Shown here: piece after piece, positions 37,301 through 45,728 of the stretch
How the letters are laid out: every line of letters starts with the position of its first letter
How positions within the stretch are numbered: position 1 is the first letter of the stretch
Source of the DNA: Candidatus Thorarchaeota archaeon
GTDB lineage: Archaea > Asgardarchaeota > Thorarchaeia > Thorarchaeales > Thorarchaeaceae
Assembly: GCA_003345595.1 (NCBI GenBank)
Contig: PRDI01000025.1
Coordinates: 1 to 53,784 of the forward strand
Direction: 5' to 3'
Length of the DNA stretch: 53,784 bases
Made by a program: the position numbers and the translations under genes
Notes under the pieces: generated by a model
The model's input: only the letters and a program-made list of their open reading frames with translations
Database searches by the model: none
Told to the model about the DNA's origin: nothing

Positions 37301-37655
37301 GAAACCCCCAAATCATGTAAAGTGTACCGGCAATCAAGGTCAGCAAAATGAAGCCTCTAGGTTCGCATCACTCGATACACCCTGGAACACGATTGCAGGC
37401 CAATTTCCACATGAACACTTATAAACCTAGTATATTCATCCGCCTTTTACATGACGACGTTGATCTAACTATGTTACTCCACTGATGCTGAGGGTATGCC
37501 CGTCCGCGCCAGTTGTCTTGTCTGACACACATCCAATACAGTCAGTGGCCCGATTGAAGGCCCATGAGTCTGTCGTCTTGTGGCCGGCACTGCAAACGTC
37601 TTCCTTGGCCAAACCTAGGAAGTATCCGTTCTTGACTGGCATTGGCGGACGCGCT
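37301..37655 (-). promoter_or_regulatory. Intergenic region with the probable promoter of the C25 gene
   Basis: On -, TTTATAAG (37418-37425) is a good TATA box, which would leave a leader of about 90 nt; GGGGGT lies a few bases before the first ATG at 37300. A second ATG six codons later also gives a full signal peptide. I see no gene in 37430-37655. Confidence 0.5.
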
Positions 37656-38360
37656 TCAGGACTGATTGCTGCTCGCGCCTTTCTCCTTTCTCCAGACGTA
37701 GACCGAGATCAACAACAGGTAGCCGATTACGGCGAAGTAGATTGCCCACTCTAGAGTTGGAAGCATCCAGAAGTCGGGACGGTCAACGAGACTGCCAATG
37801 TCACCATAGTCACCGAACAGAAATGCCGCAAAGACCACGACATTGAGAAGCCCCACGATTGACAACGCCTTGTGGACCTTTGACGTGTGCTGCAACAGAA
37901 TCGCAAGGGTCCATAGCCCTGTCATGACCATGCCGCTCAAGAAGAATGACATCGCGGCGGCCGTATGCTCTGCAAGGAAGTTCTCCGGAAAGATACCCAC
38001 GAAGATTATCGCGACCGATGAGAACACGCCTACAACGGCCGCAAGTTTGGCGATGATGTTGTCCATGTACAGTCCAAGTCCGATCATGAATGGAATGAAC
38101 AGGACACCTGCGTAAATCAGACCCACATTGAACATGATGGAGAGTTCTGAGACTCCGACCTCACCCAGTTCTGAAATGAAATGGTTGAATATCGAAAACG
38201 GCTCGCCGTTTCGACCTACATAAGGGATCATCGCTCCAAGAACAAACACCAGGCCAACAACCGATCCTGCTATTCCCCACAAGGGAAAGCGCTTGGCGCC
38301 AACAAGCTTCAGGAGACCCTGCTTCATCTGCATTCCCAACTCACTTCCATAGCTGAACAC
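37656..38360 (-). CDS. DUF998-family integral membrane protein
   Basis: A multi-pass membrane protein of up to 234 aa with about six helices: GIAGSVVGLVFVLGAMIPYV first, then a loop with FNHFISELGEVGVSELSIMFN, in which the 'N..iSeLG' element is the hallmark of DUF998, followed by four or five further helices and a WRKEKG tail. Function of the family is unknown. The frame opens with GTG (38358-38360); the ATG at 38331-38333, with GTGAG 7 nt before it, may be the true start and costs nine residues. A second DUF998 gene lies at 40011 and a C-terminal fragment of a third copy at 19102, so the family has been copied repeatedly in this region. Confidence 0.82.
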   Translation of the reverse strand: MFSYGSELGMQMKQGLLKLVGAKRFPLWGIAGSVVGLVFVLGAMIPYVGRNGEPFSIFNHFISELGEVGVSELSIMFNVGLIYAGVLFIPFMIGLGLYMDNIIAKLAAVVGVFSSVAIIFVGIFPENFLAEHTAAAMSFFLSGMVMTGLWTLAILLQHTSKVHKALSIVGLLNVVVFAAFLFGDYGDIGSLVDRPDFWMLPTLEWAIYFAVIGYLLLISVYVWRKEKGASSNQS

Positions 38361-38646
38361 TCATCGGGTGGGTGCTCTAGTAATGGCGATCGTAGCCTGA
38401 CTGATTCGACGTGAAAAGGCTATGGATATCTAGGCTGGCCGTCAAGATCAGAACAACACGATACCCGCGACGGACGGGGATTTCGTTCAGCCGCCAACTC
38501 CTCGCCGACAGAACCATGACCGAGTGAAAACCTCTCGCAGGAACTGCAGCAGAGCAACTAGGTTCCCGTGTGGACTTGGCTTTGCTGGGCTACCTTCGCT
38601 GTACGGTGGTTCTCCACTCTTCGGATGGACCTAGCCAGGCTTTCGA

Positions 38647-39666
38647 TCAGATCAGATCGGTGACTATCTTGGCGGACCACTTCTGTGCAGCAATGGCGTC
38701 CTTATATGTGATCTCCGGTTTCTCCTTTCCGAGACAGGCCTGAACAAAGTGCGCGATGAGCTGCTTGTGACCCCATACCTCAGGACCCTTGGGTTCCAGT
38801 TTCCAGAGCTCCTTTTCGTCACCTTTGCCATAGAGTGTGATCTTGTCGCTCCAATCAACGACTATTGTCTTGCCGTTGTTACCGAATACCTCGAACCTGC
38901 TTGTGTCCTGGCCCTTTGCAACAGAAGAACCGTATATCAGATTGCCGACGACGCCGTTCTTGAGTCTAATGATTCCAACGGTCTGATAACCCTTGAAGCT
39001 ATCGACTCCCTCGACTGGCATATAGCAGGCCGCCCATTTTACGTTCTCTATCTCGGTCTTGAAGAACCATCTGAACATATCGAGAGACCAGACTGATAAC
39101 GTGAAGTCGGGATATCCTCCACTCTTCTTGATATCCCATGCCCATGATGAGAGCGGCCATTGTCTGGCTAGGTCTTCTGCGGCTATGAATTCCCTGAAGG
39201 TCAGGGCGATGGGTTTCCCTATGGCTCCGACTTCGAGGAGTTCTTTTGCTTTCACATAACCAGGTGCGTGCCTGAAATTCAGTATCGGCATAAGCACGAC
39301 GCCCTTCCCCTCAGCGAGTCTGCCCAGTTCCTCAGCCTTCTGAAGCTCAGGTGCCATGGGCATCTCCAAGAACACGTGCTTGCCACCCTCGATCGCCCTC
39401 TTCGCCAGCTCATAGTGATCGGGTGTGGGGACAGCGATGCATACTGCATCCACGTTCGGATCCACGCATACGGCATCCCAATCATAGTAGACATTGATGC
39501 CATACTTTTCTTTCAGCTGGATGGCGATTCTCTCGCTTTCCCGACCTTTTCTGGCGACCACTCCCAACAGCTTCGAATCGGGCACCTTTCTAAATGATGG
39601 GACGTGAGCGGCTCCACCAACAAAACCTAGTCCGGCGCACACAGTGCGTACTTCTTTCTTCGACAA
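38647..39666 (-). CDS. Gfo/Idh/MocA-family oxidoreductase with an EMP in place of the EKP motif
   Basis: A 339-aa NAD(P)-dependent oxidoreductase of the family that acts on sugars, inositols and related polyols. The Rossmann fold shows CAGLGFVGGAAHVPSF (10-25), then DAVCIAVPTPDHYELAKRAI (73-92) and HVFLEMPMA (97-105). In active dehydrogenases the last motif reads E-K-P, where Lys helps bind cofactor and substrate; here it is Met102. The second domain is complete (ITYKDAIAAQKWSAKI near the end). The start is a TTG, supported by AAGGAG (39676-39681 on -) 9 nt upstream. It may handle sugars released by the genes at 41962-48485; the missing Lys means it may be a different catalyst or a binder. 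Confidence 0.87.
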   Translation of the reverse strand: MSKKEVRTVCAGLGFVGGAAHVPSFRKVPDSKLLGVVARKGRESERIAIQLKEKYGINVYYDWDAVCVDPNVDAVCIAVPTPDHYELAKRAIEGGKHVFLEMPMAPELQKAEELGRLAEGKGVVLMPILNFRHAPGYVKAKELLEVGAIGKPIALTFREFIAAEDLARQWPLSSWAWDIKKSGGYPDFTLSVWSLDMFRWFFKTEIENVKWAACYMPVEGVDSFKGYQTVGIIRLKNGVVGNLIYGSSVAKGQDTSRFEVFGNNGKTIVVDWSDKITLYGKGDEKELWKLEPKGPEVWGHKQLIAHFVQACLGKEKPEITYKDAIAAQKWSAKIVTDLI

Positions 39667-40010
39667 GTGCTGTTGCTCCTTGTTCTATCGAGTAGCCCGG
39701 GTGTCACGATGCGGTTTCGCGGCTGGGCACGTGTACTGCAATCCAGTCCGCTCTCACGACCGCTGAGCGTCTTTTCTCAAGCTTTACGATGTATGGCTTC
39801 GGCCTATTAAGAGCTGAGGCTAGTCCGATTATGTTGGGCCGGGAAGGCACCATTGCAGCGTGAACGTCGGGGACAGTAGGTGAAAAGTCGTCTTCAATGG
39901 CCATCAGAAACCTGTGGCATCCGACCCGCTCAGATTCTGCCGAGCATGAGGAAGTTGTCGTCACTGGGCAGATGGATTAATGAGGATGGCTCAACCAGTT
40001 CAGGGTTGAA
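39667..40010 (-). promoter_or_regulatory. Intergenic region upstream of the oxidoreductase gene
   Basis: TTAATAGG on - (39803-39810) repeats the TATA-type box seen ahead of the giant genes; it lies 137 nt from the TTG start. An 86-codon open frame on - (39704-39964) has no family resemblance I can name and is not called. Just after the stop at 40011, TCAACC/GGTTGA (39991-39996 with 40004-40009) can form a small hairpin. Confidence 0.35.
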
Positions 40011-40613
40011 TCATGTCTTTGCTAGCTTCAGAGTGTCGAATGACAGAAATCCTACGTATGCCAGCGAGGCAAACACTGTGTACCATTCTACGATAGCTCC
40101 GCCCAGTGTGAACGCAAAGACCAGACTCGAGATGGCAACCACGAGGCCATAGAGCGCAATCAGCTTCATGAACCTCGGATGCAGCAAGAGAGCAAGGCTG
40201 ACCAGAATCAAGACAAGGAAGTTGAGCTCAAAGAAGACCCCGGACGCTAGAATGTGGGGGGCTCCCTTGTCCTCAGAGAAAACCCCAATCATGATGAGAG
40301 CAACAGCAGAACAGACGCCAGCCAGTTGTCCAGTGATGAGTATGCCCCTTTCCAGCTTTCCCTCGGTGAACCATCGACGCAGTCCAATGAAGAAGGGGAT
40401 GAGCGCCAATCCCGTGAGAATGCAGCCTGCGTTGTAGAAGTAGGCACCGAATGGGCTATAGTTGAAATCGCCCAACCGGCTCAGGTAGTGTGTGAGTGGT
40501 CCTAAGGGACCGGGGTACAAGGCCCACGAAATGAAAGTGAATGTGCAGTAGGACAGGATCACGAGCGCACCGCTGATGCTAGTCAGCGGCCAATTGGAGA
40601 AACTGAGTTTCAT
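40011..40613 (-). CDS. DUF998-family integral membrane protein
   Basis: A 200-aa protein with about six membrane helices. It shares the DUF998 layout with the 37656 protein: first helix, then a short loop with LTHYLSRLGDFNYSPFGAYFYN (the 'LS.LG' element and the following N), then helices in GCILTGLALIPFFIGL, GVCSAVALIMIGVFSEDKG and so on; the FSEDKG/HI loop matches the FPE...H loop of the other protein. The overall sequence match to that protein is low, so the two are old paralogs. ATG start (40611-40613), with AAGGTAACAG ahead. Role unknown. Confidence 0.8.
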   Translation of the reverse strand: MKLSFSNWPLTSISGALVILSYCTFTFISWALYPGPLGPLTHYLSRLGDFNYSPFGAYFYNAGCILTGLALIPFFIGLRRWFTEGKLERGILITGQLAGVCSAVALIMIGVFSEDKGAPHILASGVFFELNFLVLILVSLALLLHPRFMKLIALYGLVVAISSLVFAFTLGGAIVEWYTVFASLAYVGFLSFDTLKLAKT

Positions 40614-40744
40614 ACTCTGTTACCTTGAGTCTTCTCAGAGCACAGCTTTCTCATAAACACTCACCCAGAAGGCAGTCAGTCCATGAACTTGCACCAACCA
40701 AAATGCGTTGGACATTACAGTCAGTATTGTAGAGCGGAGGCTGA

Positions 40745-41695
40745 CTATGTCTGCTGCCCTATCAACACGCCAAGATTCCTTGTAAACACTGGGATATCCT
40801 CGAGCGTTCTAGTGGGTGAGAATCCTCTCATCTTTCTGGAAACGGTCTGACGAATGCTCTCGTCAACTGTCCCTTCTAAGATCGCCTTAGTTTCTTCTTC
40901 GGTGAGGTCTTCGAGCCGCAATGTCCTATTGATTGCATGGCGGTTGGCAGGGCACTTGAGCTGGCATCTCATACATCCCATGAGTGCGTTATGAGCATTG
41001 ACTGGCATCCACTCAGGGAACACTCCTTCAACCTCATTGTACAAAGGCACGCATCTGCTGATGTTTATGACGAAGTTGTCTTCGGTTATGCATCCATTCG
41101 GGCACTCTTTCATGCAGACTGTGCACTTCTTGCATTTGTCCATCATCCGCATATCGGTCCAGTCATCATGCTCGAAAGTGAAGTCTGTGAAGTAAGCGTG
41201 GAGTGTGACCAGGCTGCCCATCCCGTCAACGTAGCACAGGTTGTTTCTGCCATACCTACCAAGTCCGCTTCTCACGGCAAGCGTCTTCATGAGCACCTGC
41301 CCGTTGGCCTTCTCGATCCTGTGACCCGGCTCATCTATGATTCTCCGGGCAACGGTGTTCTGTAATTGCTCTTGCGAGAACCCGATGTCATAGTAAGCAG
41401 GAGGTACTAAGAACTCAAGGCGCCGCCCCTTATGATAGAATCCAGCAACTGCCAATGGAGTGAAGACAGCCATGATGATCAGAGATTGTGCGTTAGGGAA
41501 CGACTCAGGAATCGCGAATCTCTTGCCATCTACGTAGCTCCTGAAGGTCTTGTCCTCGCACATCTTGCCCTCGCGATACAGTGTGTCGATATGTTTCTGG
41601 AGCTCAGTCAAATGCTCGACAGAGGTAGCCCTAAACCTAAAGTGCGACTCAGGTACGTTCCCATCTTTGGATTGAGCTTTTGTTTTCTCAGTCAT
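40745..41695 (-). CDS. QueG-like double [4Fe-4S] protein, possible corrinoid reductase or activator
   Basis: A 316-aa cytoplasmic protein. Residues 139-154 (LAVRSGLGRYGRNNLC) match the 'aaraGLGwiGkn' element of epoxyqueuosine reductase (QueG) and reductive dehalogenase relatives. Cys188, 191, 194 and 198 (CKKCTVCMKEC) and Cys241, 244 and 248 (CMRCQLKC), with Cys215 between, give two ferredoxin-type [4Fe-4S] sites. QueG itself uses cobalamin, so a role on the corrinoid of the nearby methyltransferase system is plausible: such systems need reductive reactivation when cobalt oxidises. It lacks the C-terminal HEAT repeats of true QueG, which argues against tRNA modification. The activator role is inference from neighbourhood (4 kb from the corrinoid protein gene) and fold. 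Confidence 0.75.
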   Translation of the reverse strand: MTEKTKAQSKDGNVPESHFRFRATSVEHLTELQKHIDTLYREGKMCEDKTFRSYVDGKRFAIPESFPNAQSLIIMAVFTPLAVAGFYHKGRRLEFLVPPAYYDIGFSQEQLQNTVARRIIDEPGHRIEKANGQVLMKTLAVRSGLGRYGRNNLCYVDGMGSLVTLHAYFTDFTFEHDDWTDMRMMDKCKKCTVCMKECPNGCITEDNFVINISRCVPLYNEVEGVFPEWMPVNAHNALMGCMRCQLKCPANRHAINRTLRLEDLTEEETKAILEGTVDESIRQTVSRKMRGFSPTRTLEDIPVFTRNLGVLIGQQT

Positions 41696-41903
41696 TACTT
41701 ATGCCTCAACACTACTCAGTCTAGCCTTCCGACGGATAAGCGACAGATGCAGGGCTTCTCGACCCTCGAATGCAGACTAAGAAGGATTGGTTCAGCGCAA
41801 TGAATAGGCAGTCAGGAATGCTTGGCTGCTCCAGTTACAGAGCAGGCTGTTTGCCTGGTCAGCGTCCCTTCGACTTGAATTAGCTCAGTGACGCCATGCT
41901 GAT

Positions 41904-41911
41904 TTAATAGG
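41904..41911 (+). promoter_or_regulatory. TATA-type box of the sugar symporter gene (TTAATAGG)
   Basis: TTAATAGG, with TT upstream, would start transcription near 41931. This is the same box used before the giant surface genes. It is divergent from the QueG-like gene. Confidence 0.5.
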
Positions 41912-41961
41912 GGCTTCTTCACATCGGCTGGCATTTCCATTTGCTGCCAATGGTGATAGAA

Positions 41962-43374
41962 ATGGAATCCGCGGGCCTAGAGAAGCTGAGTCGCAGAAAC
42001 CTCTGGGGATGGGCATTGGGTTCTATCCCTACCGGTTTGTTGGCCTATATCTTCAGTCTCAAGTATGTTGAGTACTTCTACAATAATCTGGCCCTAGCCC
42101 CACTATACTTCATCATCGGGCAAGCAATCTATCTTGTCGTCAATGCGGTGAACGATCCCCTCGCAGGACAGTTGTCTGACCGGACGAGCCGAAAGCGATG
42201 GGGCAGCCGGCGCCTGATATACATAAAGTATGGCGGTCCAATTTGGGCATGGACCTTCCTATTGGTGTGGTTTCCATGGAGTTTCAACAACCAGATAGTC
42301 ATTTTCATTCACTACGTTGTGTCACTCTGTGCTTTTGACACGATGCTCACAATCGTGCTGTTGGTATGGTTGGCTGTCCTACCTGAGATGACCATGGACA
42401 TCGATGAGCGAAACAAGGCGCAGTTCATCGCAGGAGTGATGGGCACGATTGTGGTCTTGCCTGTGTTCATCGTAATTGCTGCCATGAGACCGGACTCAGA
42501 AGGGTTCCGGTTCCTGATGATCCTGTTTGCTGTCATCTCGATGGTATTCCTAGAGCTGACAGCGCACTTCTGCCACGAGCGCCCCGAATTCCAGAGTGAC
42601 AGAGTGTACTCTCTGAAGGAGTCTGTCAAGGCGACCTTCAAATCGAAGACGTTTCTGGTCTATGTTGGTTTCTATTTCTGTCAGAACTTCCTCAGCACCT
42701 TGGGCCTGAGTTACTTCTTCATCTACATGCTGCTGCTCCAGAAAGTGACACCTGGATTGAACGTCGTACTGTTCTTCTTTGTGATATACTTCATCGTGGG
42801 CTATGCGGGCAACATCGTGTGCATGAAGCTTCAACGCAAGTGGGGACTGAGAAGAATCATCCTAAGATTCGGAGTTGTTCGAGTAGTTGGCTCGATAGTT
42901 CTGTTTCTGATAATCCTCGTTCCCATATTCGAGCCGCTGATATGGTATGGACTCGTCGTCGTCACCTTCTTCGGTGGCTACGGCATCTTCCAGATTCCAA
43001 TGCAATATCTAGCCATAGATGAGGATGAAATCCTCTGCGGCTCCCGGAGGGAAGGCATGTTCATTGGAGTAATGGCTCTGTTGACCAAGCCCGCGAACAG
43101 CCTTGGCCCAATCATTGCAACGATGATACTAACGACATTCGGCTATATCCAAGGCGGTGCTCTTGCAGTTCAGCCCGAGTCAGCGTTCTTGGGAATAAAG
43201 ATCATCTGGCTCTTGGTTTCAGGAATCGTGGCGTCTTTGGGTCTGGTTTCTATCTACTATTATCCTCTTCATGGCGAGAAACTAGATGAGATGCAGAGAA
43301 AGCTGACTGAACTGCACAAGCGGAAAAGAGAGGCTGTCTTGGGGCAAGTCCAATCAGCTAAGGGGTCCTCCTGA
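41962..43374 (+). CDS. GPH-family (MelB-like) sugar:cation symporter
   Basis: A membrane transporter of about 470 aa with twelve predicted helices. The GPH/MFS_2 mark is the loop after helix 2: NAVNDPLAGQLSDRTSRKRW, with the Asp-rich 'D.laG..sDrt.tr.G.rrp' pattern, and NNLALAPLYFIIGQAIYLVV just before it. It should import a glycoside or sugar with a cation. Three starts are possible: TTG 41941, ATG 41950 and ATG 41962; I prefer the last because GGTGAT (41952-41957) lies four bases ahead and the protein then begins just before the first helix. Its neighbours are corrinoid methyltransferase and phosphorylase genes, which suggests a modified sugar as substrate; that is inference. Confidence 0.85.
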   Translation: MESAGLEKLSRRNLWGWALGSIPTGLLAYIFSLKYVEYFYNNLALAPLYFIIGQAIYLVVNAVNDPLAGQLSDRTSRKRWGSRRLIYIKYGGPIWAWTFLLVWFPWSFNNQIVIFIHYVVSLCAFDTMLTIVLLVWLAVLPEMTMDIDERNKAQFIAGVMGTIVVLPVFIVIAAMRPDSEGFRFLMILFAVISMVFLELTAHFCHERPEFQSDRVYSLKESVKATFKSKTFLVYVGFYFCQNFLSTLGLSYFFIYMLLLQKVTPGLNVVLFFFVIYFIVGYAGNIVCMKLQRKWGLRRIILRFGVVRVVGSIVLFLIILVPIFEPLIWYGLVVVTFFGGYGIFQIPMQYLAIDEDEILCGSRREGMFIGVMALLTKPANSLGPIIATMILTTFGYIQGGALAVQPESAFLGIKIIWLLVSGIVASLGLVSIYYYPLHGEKLDEMQRKLTELHKRKREAVLGQVQSAKGSS

Positions 43375-43404
43375 GGCTAGGTCCTCCAATCATCGAATGC
43401 GTCG

Positions 43405-43431
43405 GGCGTTCTGGGTTTTCCCAGATGCGCC
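43405..43431. terminator. Hairpin between convergent genes
   Basis: GGCG-T-TCTGGG pairs with CCCAGA-TG-CGCC (43405-43415 with 43420-43431) around a TTTT loop: ten pairs with one internal mismatch. It lies 30 nt after the symporter stop and before the end of the small - strand gene. No T-run follows. Confidence 0.45.
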
Positions 43432-43518
43432 AATGTAGTATGAGGGCGTTTGCCAAGAACCTATATCGGATGCGTGCCATACTACTCTCGGATTTCCATC
43501 ACGCGCCATGAAGTCTTT

Positions 43519-43719
43519 TCATAATGACAGTGAAAGCTTGGAATCCTTGACAGCGTGTTTTGTTATCTCAAGATTGCACGATCTGTGCTTTATGCACCAT
43601 TCCTCACACTTCTTTGCCCAGTGCTCATCATGGTACAGCAGATGGCACTGCTGACATTCGTAGAGATCGCCTACCTTCTTCATAATCCAGCGTTCAACCT
43701 GAATCAAAACAGATGTCAT
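43519..43719 (-). CDS. Small Cys-rich, probably zinc-binding protein
   Basis: A 66-aa protein whose centre, YECQQCHLLYHDEHWAKKC, followed by EWCIKHRSCNLEITKHA, has a CxxC pair, then single Cys and His residues at regular steps. This looks like a small conserved prokaryotic zinc-type protein found as a stand-alone gene; I know no function. The frame starts at ATG 43717-43719; the ATG at 43681-43683 (MKKVGDLYECQQC) fits the conserved part better. Neither has a strong ribosome site. It lies alone between the symporter and methyltransferase genes. Confidence 0.6.
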   Translation of the reverse strand: MTSVLIQVERWIMKKVGDLYECQQCHLLYHDEHWAKKCEEWCIKHRSCNLEITKHAVKDSKLSLSL

Positions 43720-43815
43720 GATAGAAGAACCTGTGGGAAGGGATAAGGAGTGCTGTTCGCACGCAGAATCAAAAGACGCTCCAGAATCTATCCCGGTTCT
43801 CTGCAGAACGGCCGA

Positions 43816-44982
43816 CTAGTCGGGAATCCGTATTGGATACGAGCCATACTTCTCGCGCACTCTCATCACAGCCTCCCATCTGTCCACTGTGATGGCTGGA
43901 TTGATGCTGTGGCCGCTACTAAAAATGTAGCCGCCGCCAGGCGCGAGTTCTCTTATCAGCCGCTTGCTGTATTCCTCGATTTCGGTAACTGTCCCCACGG
44001 CAAGCATCACCGGGCTGATGTTTCCCACGAAGGTAATCTTGTCCTTGTACTTCTCTGCAAGTCTGAAGATGTCGTAATCGGGGTTGGCAGTCGTGGGTTC
44101 GATAGGATTGAGTGCATCCACGCCGCACTTTATGATGTCTTCAAAGATTAGCATCAGATCCCCATCCGAATGCAGGAGTATTCTGGAGTCCCGTTTGTGA
44201 GCTTCATCGCACATCTGTTTCAACCATGGGAACACATAGGTTCTGTAGTTCTGAGGGCTCATGAACAGGCCGTTCTTGAAGCCGTAGTCATCCCATACCA
44301 GAATCAGTTCAGCCCCCTGGTCTGCGAGAATCTTCACGAGCTCCACAGCCAGCTTGCCATTGTCGTCAAATACCTTCTTGGCTTGCTTCGGGTGTCCGAG
44401 TATTCGAGAGAACGTTTCAAGACCGAAGGCTTCCCAGCTTGGTTCCATCATTCCTCCTATTGCGGGAACTGAGAGTATCTCATTATTCATCTGCTTTTGG
44501 ACGTCCTTGCCGGCGAGAAATGCAGCCAACCTCTTTGGTTCGTTCGGGTCCGGACGTTCCCACTTCTCGTAGTCCTCAAAGCTGTGAAGATGGCCTCCAC
44601 GATATCCAAGGATCAGTGTGCCATCTCCTTCGTATTTCTCGAATTTCATCAAACGCCCGAACTCATCGATCATACCACCCTCGACGATCTTCCGCTGCTG
44701 ATGCGTGACGAAGCTTAGACCGATGTCAATCTTGACGCGACGTAGAAACTCATAGGAATTGACCATGCCCTTCGCTAACCATGAACGATTGCTCATGGCG
44801 TAGTTGGCTACTCGCGTCTTGAAAGGGAGGTGCTTGAGAGCATCTATCCCAGAACTCAGGCCAGCAGCCGCAATGCCATAATGTTCCATAATCGTGTTAT
44901 TAGTGAATGCACTCTCGAATGCAGGTACGCGATCAGGTTCTTCGTGATTTAGGGCCTTCATCACCCGTGTTGGTGCGTCCAT
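43816..44982 (-). CDS. URO-D/MtaA-like corrinoid methyltransferase (HSD-type site)
   Basis: A 388-aa TIM-barrel protein of the uroporphyrinogen decarboxylase superfamily, in the branch used for methyl transfer to and from corrinoid proteins. The start RVMKALNHEEPDRVPAFE is typical ('R...al.hk.pDRvP'). At the usual zinc position it reads LLHSDGDLM: the His is kept but the Cys two residues on is Asp; the last ligand position has FSSGHSINP (His instead of Cys). So it departs from the His-x-Cys...Cys set of MtaA. It lies 5 nt after the corrinoid protein gene on the same strand, so the two form an operon and are probable partners. Methyl donor and acceptor are unknown. Confidence 0.85.
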   Translation of the reverse strand: MDAPTRVMKALNHEEPDRVPAFESAFTNNTIMEHYGIAAAGLSSGIDALKHLPFKTRVANYAMSNRSWLAKGMVNSYEFLRRVKIDIGLSFVTHQQRKIVEGGMIDEFGRLMKFEKYEGDGTLILGYRGGHLHSFEDYEKWERPDPNEPKRLAAFLAGKDVQKQMNNEILSVPAIGGMMEPSWEAFGLETFSRILGHPKQAKKVFDDNGKLAVELVKILADQGAELILVWDDYGFKNGLFMSPQNYRTYVFPWLKQMCDEAHKRDSRILLHSDGDLMLIFEDIIKCGVDALNPIEPTTANPDYDIFRLAEKYKDKITFVGNISPVMLAVGTVTEIEEYSKRLIRELAPGGGYIFSSGHSINPAITVDRWEAVMRVREKYGSYPIRIPD

Positions 44983-44987
44983 CGACT

Positions 44988-45593
44988 CTAGACCCCCATG
45001 AGAGCCTTGATATGCCTCACTCCATCGATGGCATCAGCGGCGTAGTCGTCTGCGCCCAGTTCTTCGGCGAGCTCCATGTTCAGTGGTGCTCCTCCGACAA
45101 TTATCTTCACCTTGTCGCGGAGGCCAGCGTGTTTGAGGGCTTCGCCAATGACCGAAATCTCTCTCATCGTCATTGTCAACAGACAGCTCAGTGCAAGAAC
45201 CTTGGCATCATGCTTTCTCATGGCTTCAACGATCTTCTCGCTTGGACAATCCACTCCAAGGTCAATGACCTCAAACCCTGCGGAAACGAGCATGGTGATC
45301 AGGATGTTCTTGCCAATGTCGTGATTGTCCCCCTTTACAGTGGCCACAACAATTGGCTTTCTCTTGCCCTTCTCCTTGACTGTCAAGCGCGGCTTCAGAA
45401 CGTCAAATGCCTCCTTCATGGTTTCGCCGGCTAAAACGAGCTCAGTGAGGAAGTACTCCTTCTGCTCATACCTGCGTCCAACTTCATCCATGCCTGCTGT
45501 GAGAGCCTTCAAGACATCATTGGGGTCCACATGTTTCTCAAGCTCCTGCTGGACTGACTTGGCGATGTTGTCCACATCTAGCTCTACAATCAT
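44988..45593 (-). CDS. Corrinoid (B12-binding) methyltransferase protein, MtaC/MtbC type
   Basis: A 201-aa carrier that holds a methyl group on cobalt. The N-terminal half is the helical cap (about 1-80, with DPNDVLKALTAGMDEVGRRY and YFLTELVLAGETMKEAFDVL). The C-terminal half is the Rossmann-like B12 domain: GDNHDIGKN (88-96), with the cobalt-binding His91 in the family's DxHxxG motif, then LALSCLLTMTMREI and IIVGGAPLN, which hold the base and tail of the cofactor. ATG start, first gene of a two-gene operon with the methyltransferase at 43816. It is divergent from the phosphorylase gene at 45729. The only corrinoid protein in the window, it may serve all three URO-D-type enzymes. Confidence 0.93.
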   Translation of the reverse strand: MIVELDVDNIAKSVQQELEKHVDPNDVLKALTAGMDEVGRRYEQKEYFLTELVLAGETMKEAFDVLKPRLTVKEKGKRKPIVVATVKGDNHDIGKNILITMLVSAGFEVIDLGVDCPSEKIVEAMRKHDAKVLALSCLLTMTMREISVIGEALKHAGLRDKVKIIVGGAPLNMELAEELGADDYAADAIDGVRHIKALMGV

Positions 45594-45612
45594 CTTTGTT
45601 ATGTCGTCAAGA

Positions 45613-45620
45613 GTAATAAT
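45613..45620 (-). promoter_or_regulatory. TATA-type box of the corrinoid operon
   Basis: ATTATTAC on - lies about 25 nt before the ATG at 45593, so the message would be leaderless or nearly so. On + the region also holds AT-rich GTTAATGA (45692-45699) as a possible box for the phosphorylase gene. Confidence 0.45.
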
Positions 45621-45728
45621 ACGCCAGCTCCTGCAATTGTCGTTGCTTCTCGCCCTCTGCAGAACGCAGTAATATCCTTTGTTTCACAGAAGGTTAATGA
45701 CCACCTTTGGACTCGTCAACGAAGCAGG

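Noticed and set aside
39704-39964. 86-codon open frame on - between oxidoreductase and DUF998 genes
   Set aside because: No family, no ribosome site, and it spans the probable oxidoreductase promoter. A small real protein cannot be excluded.
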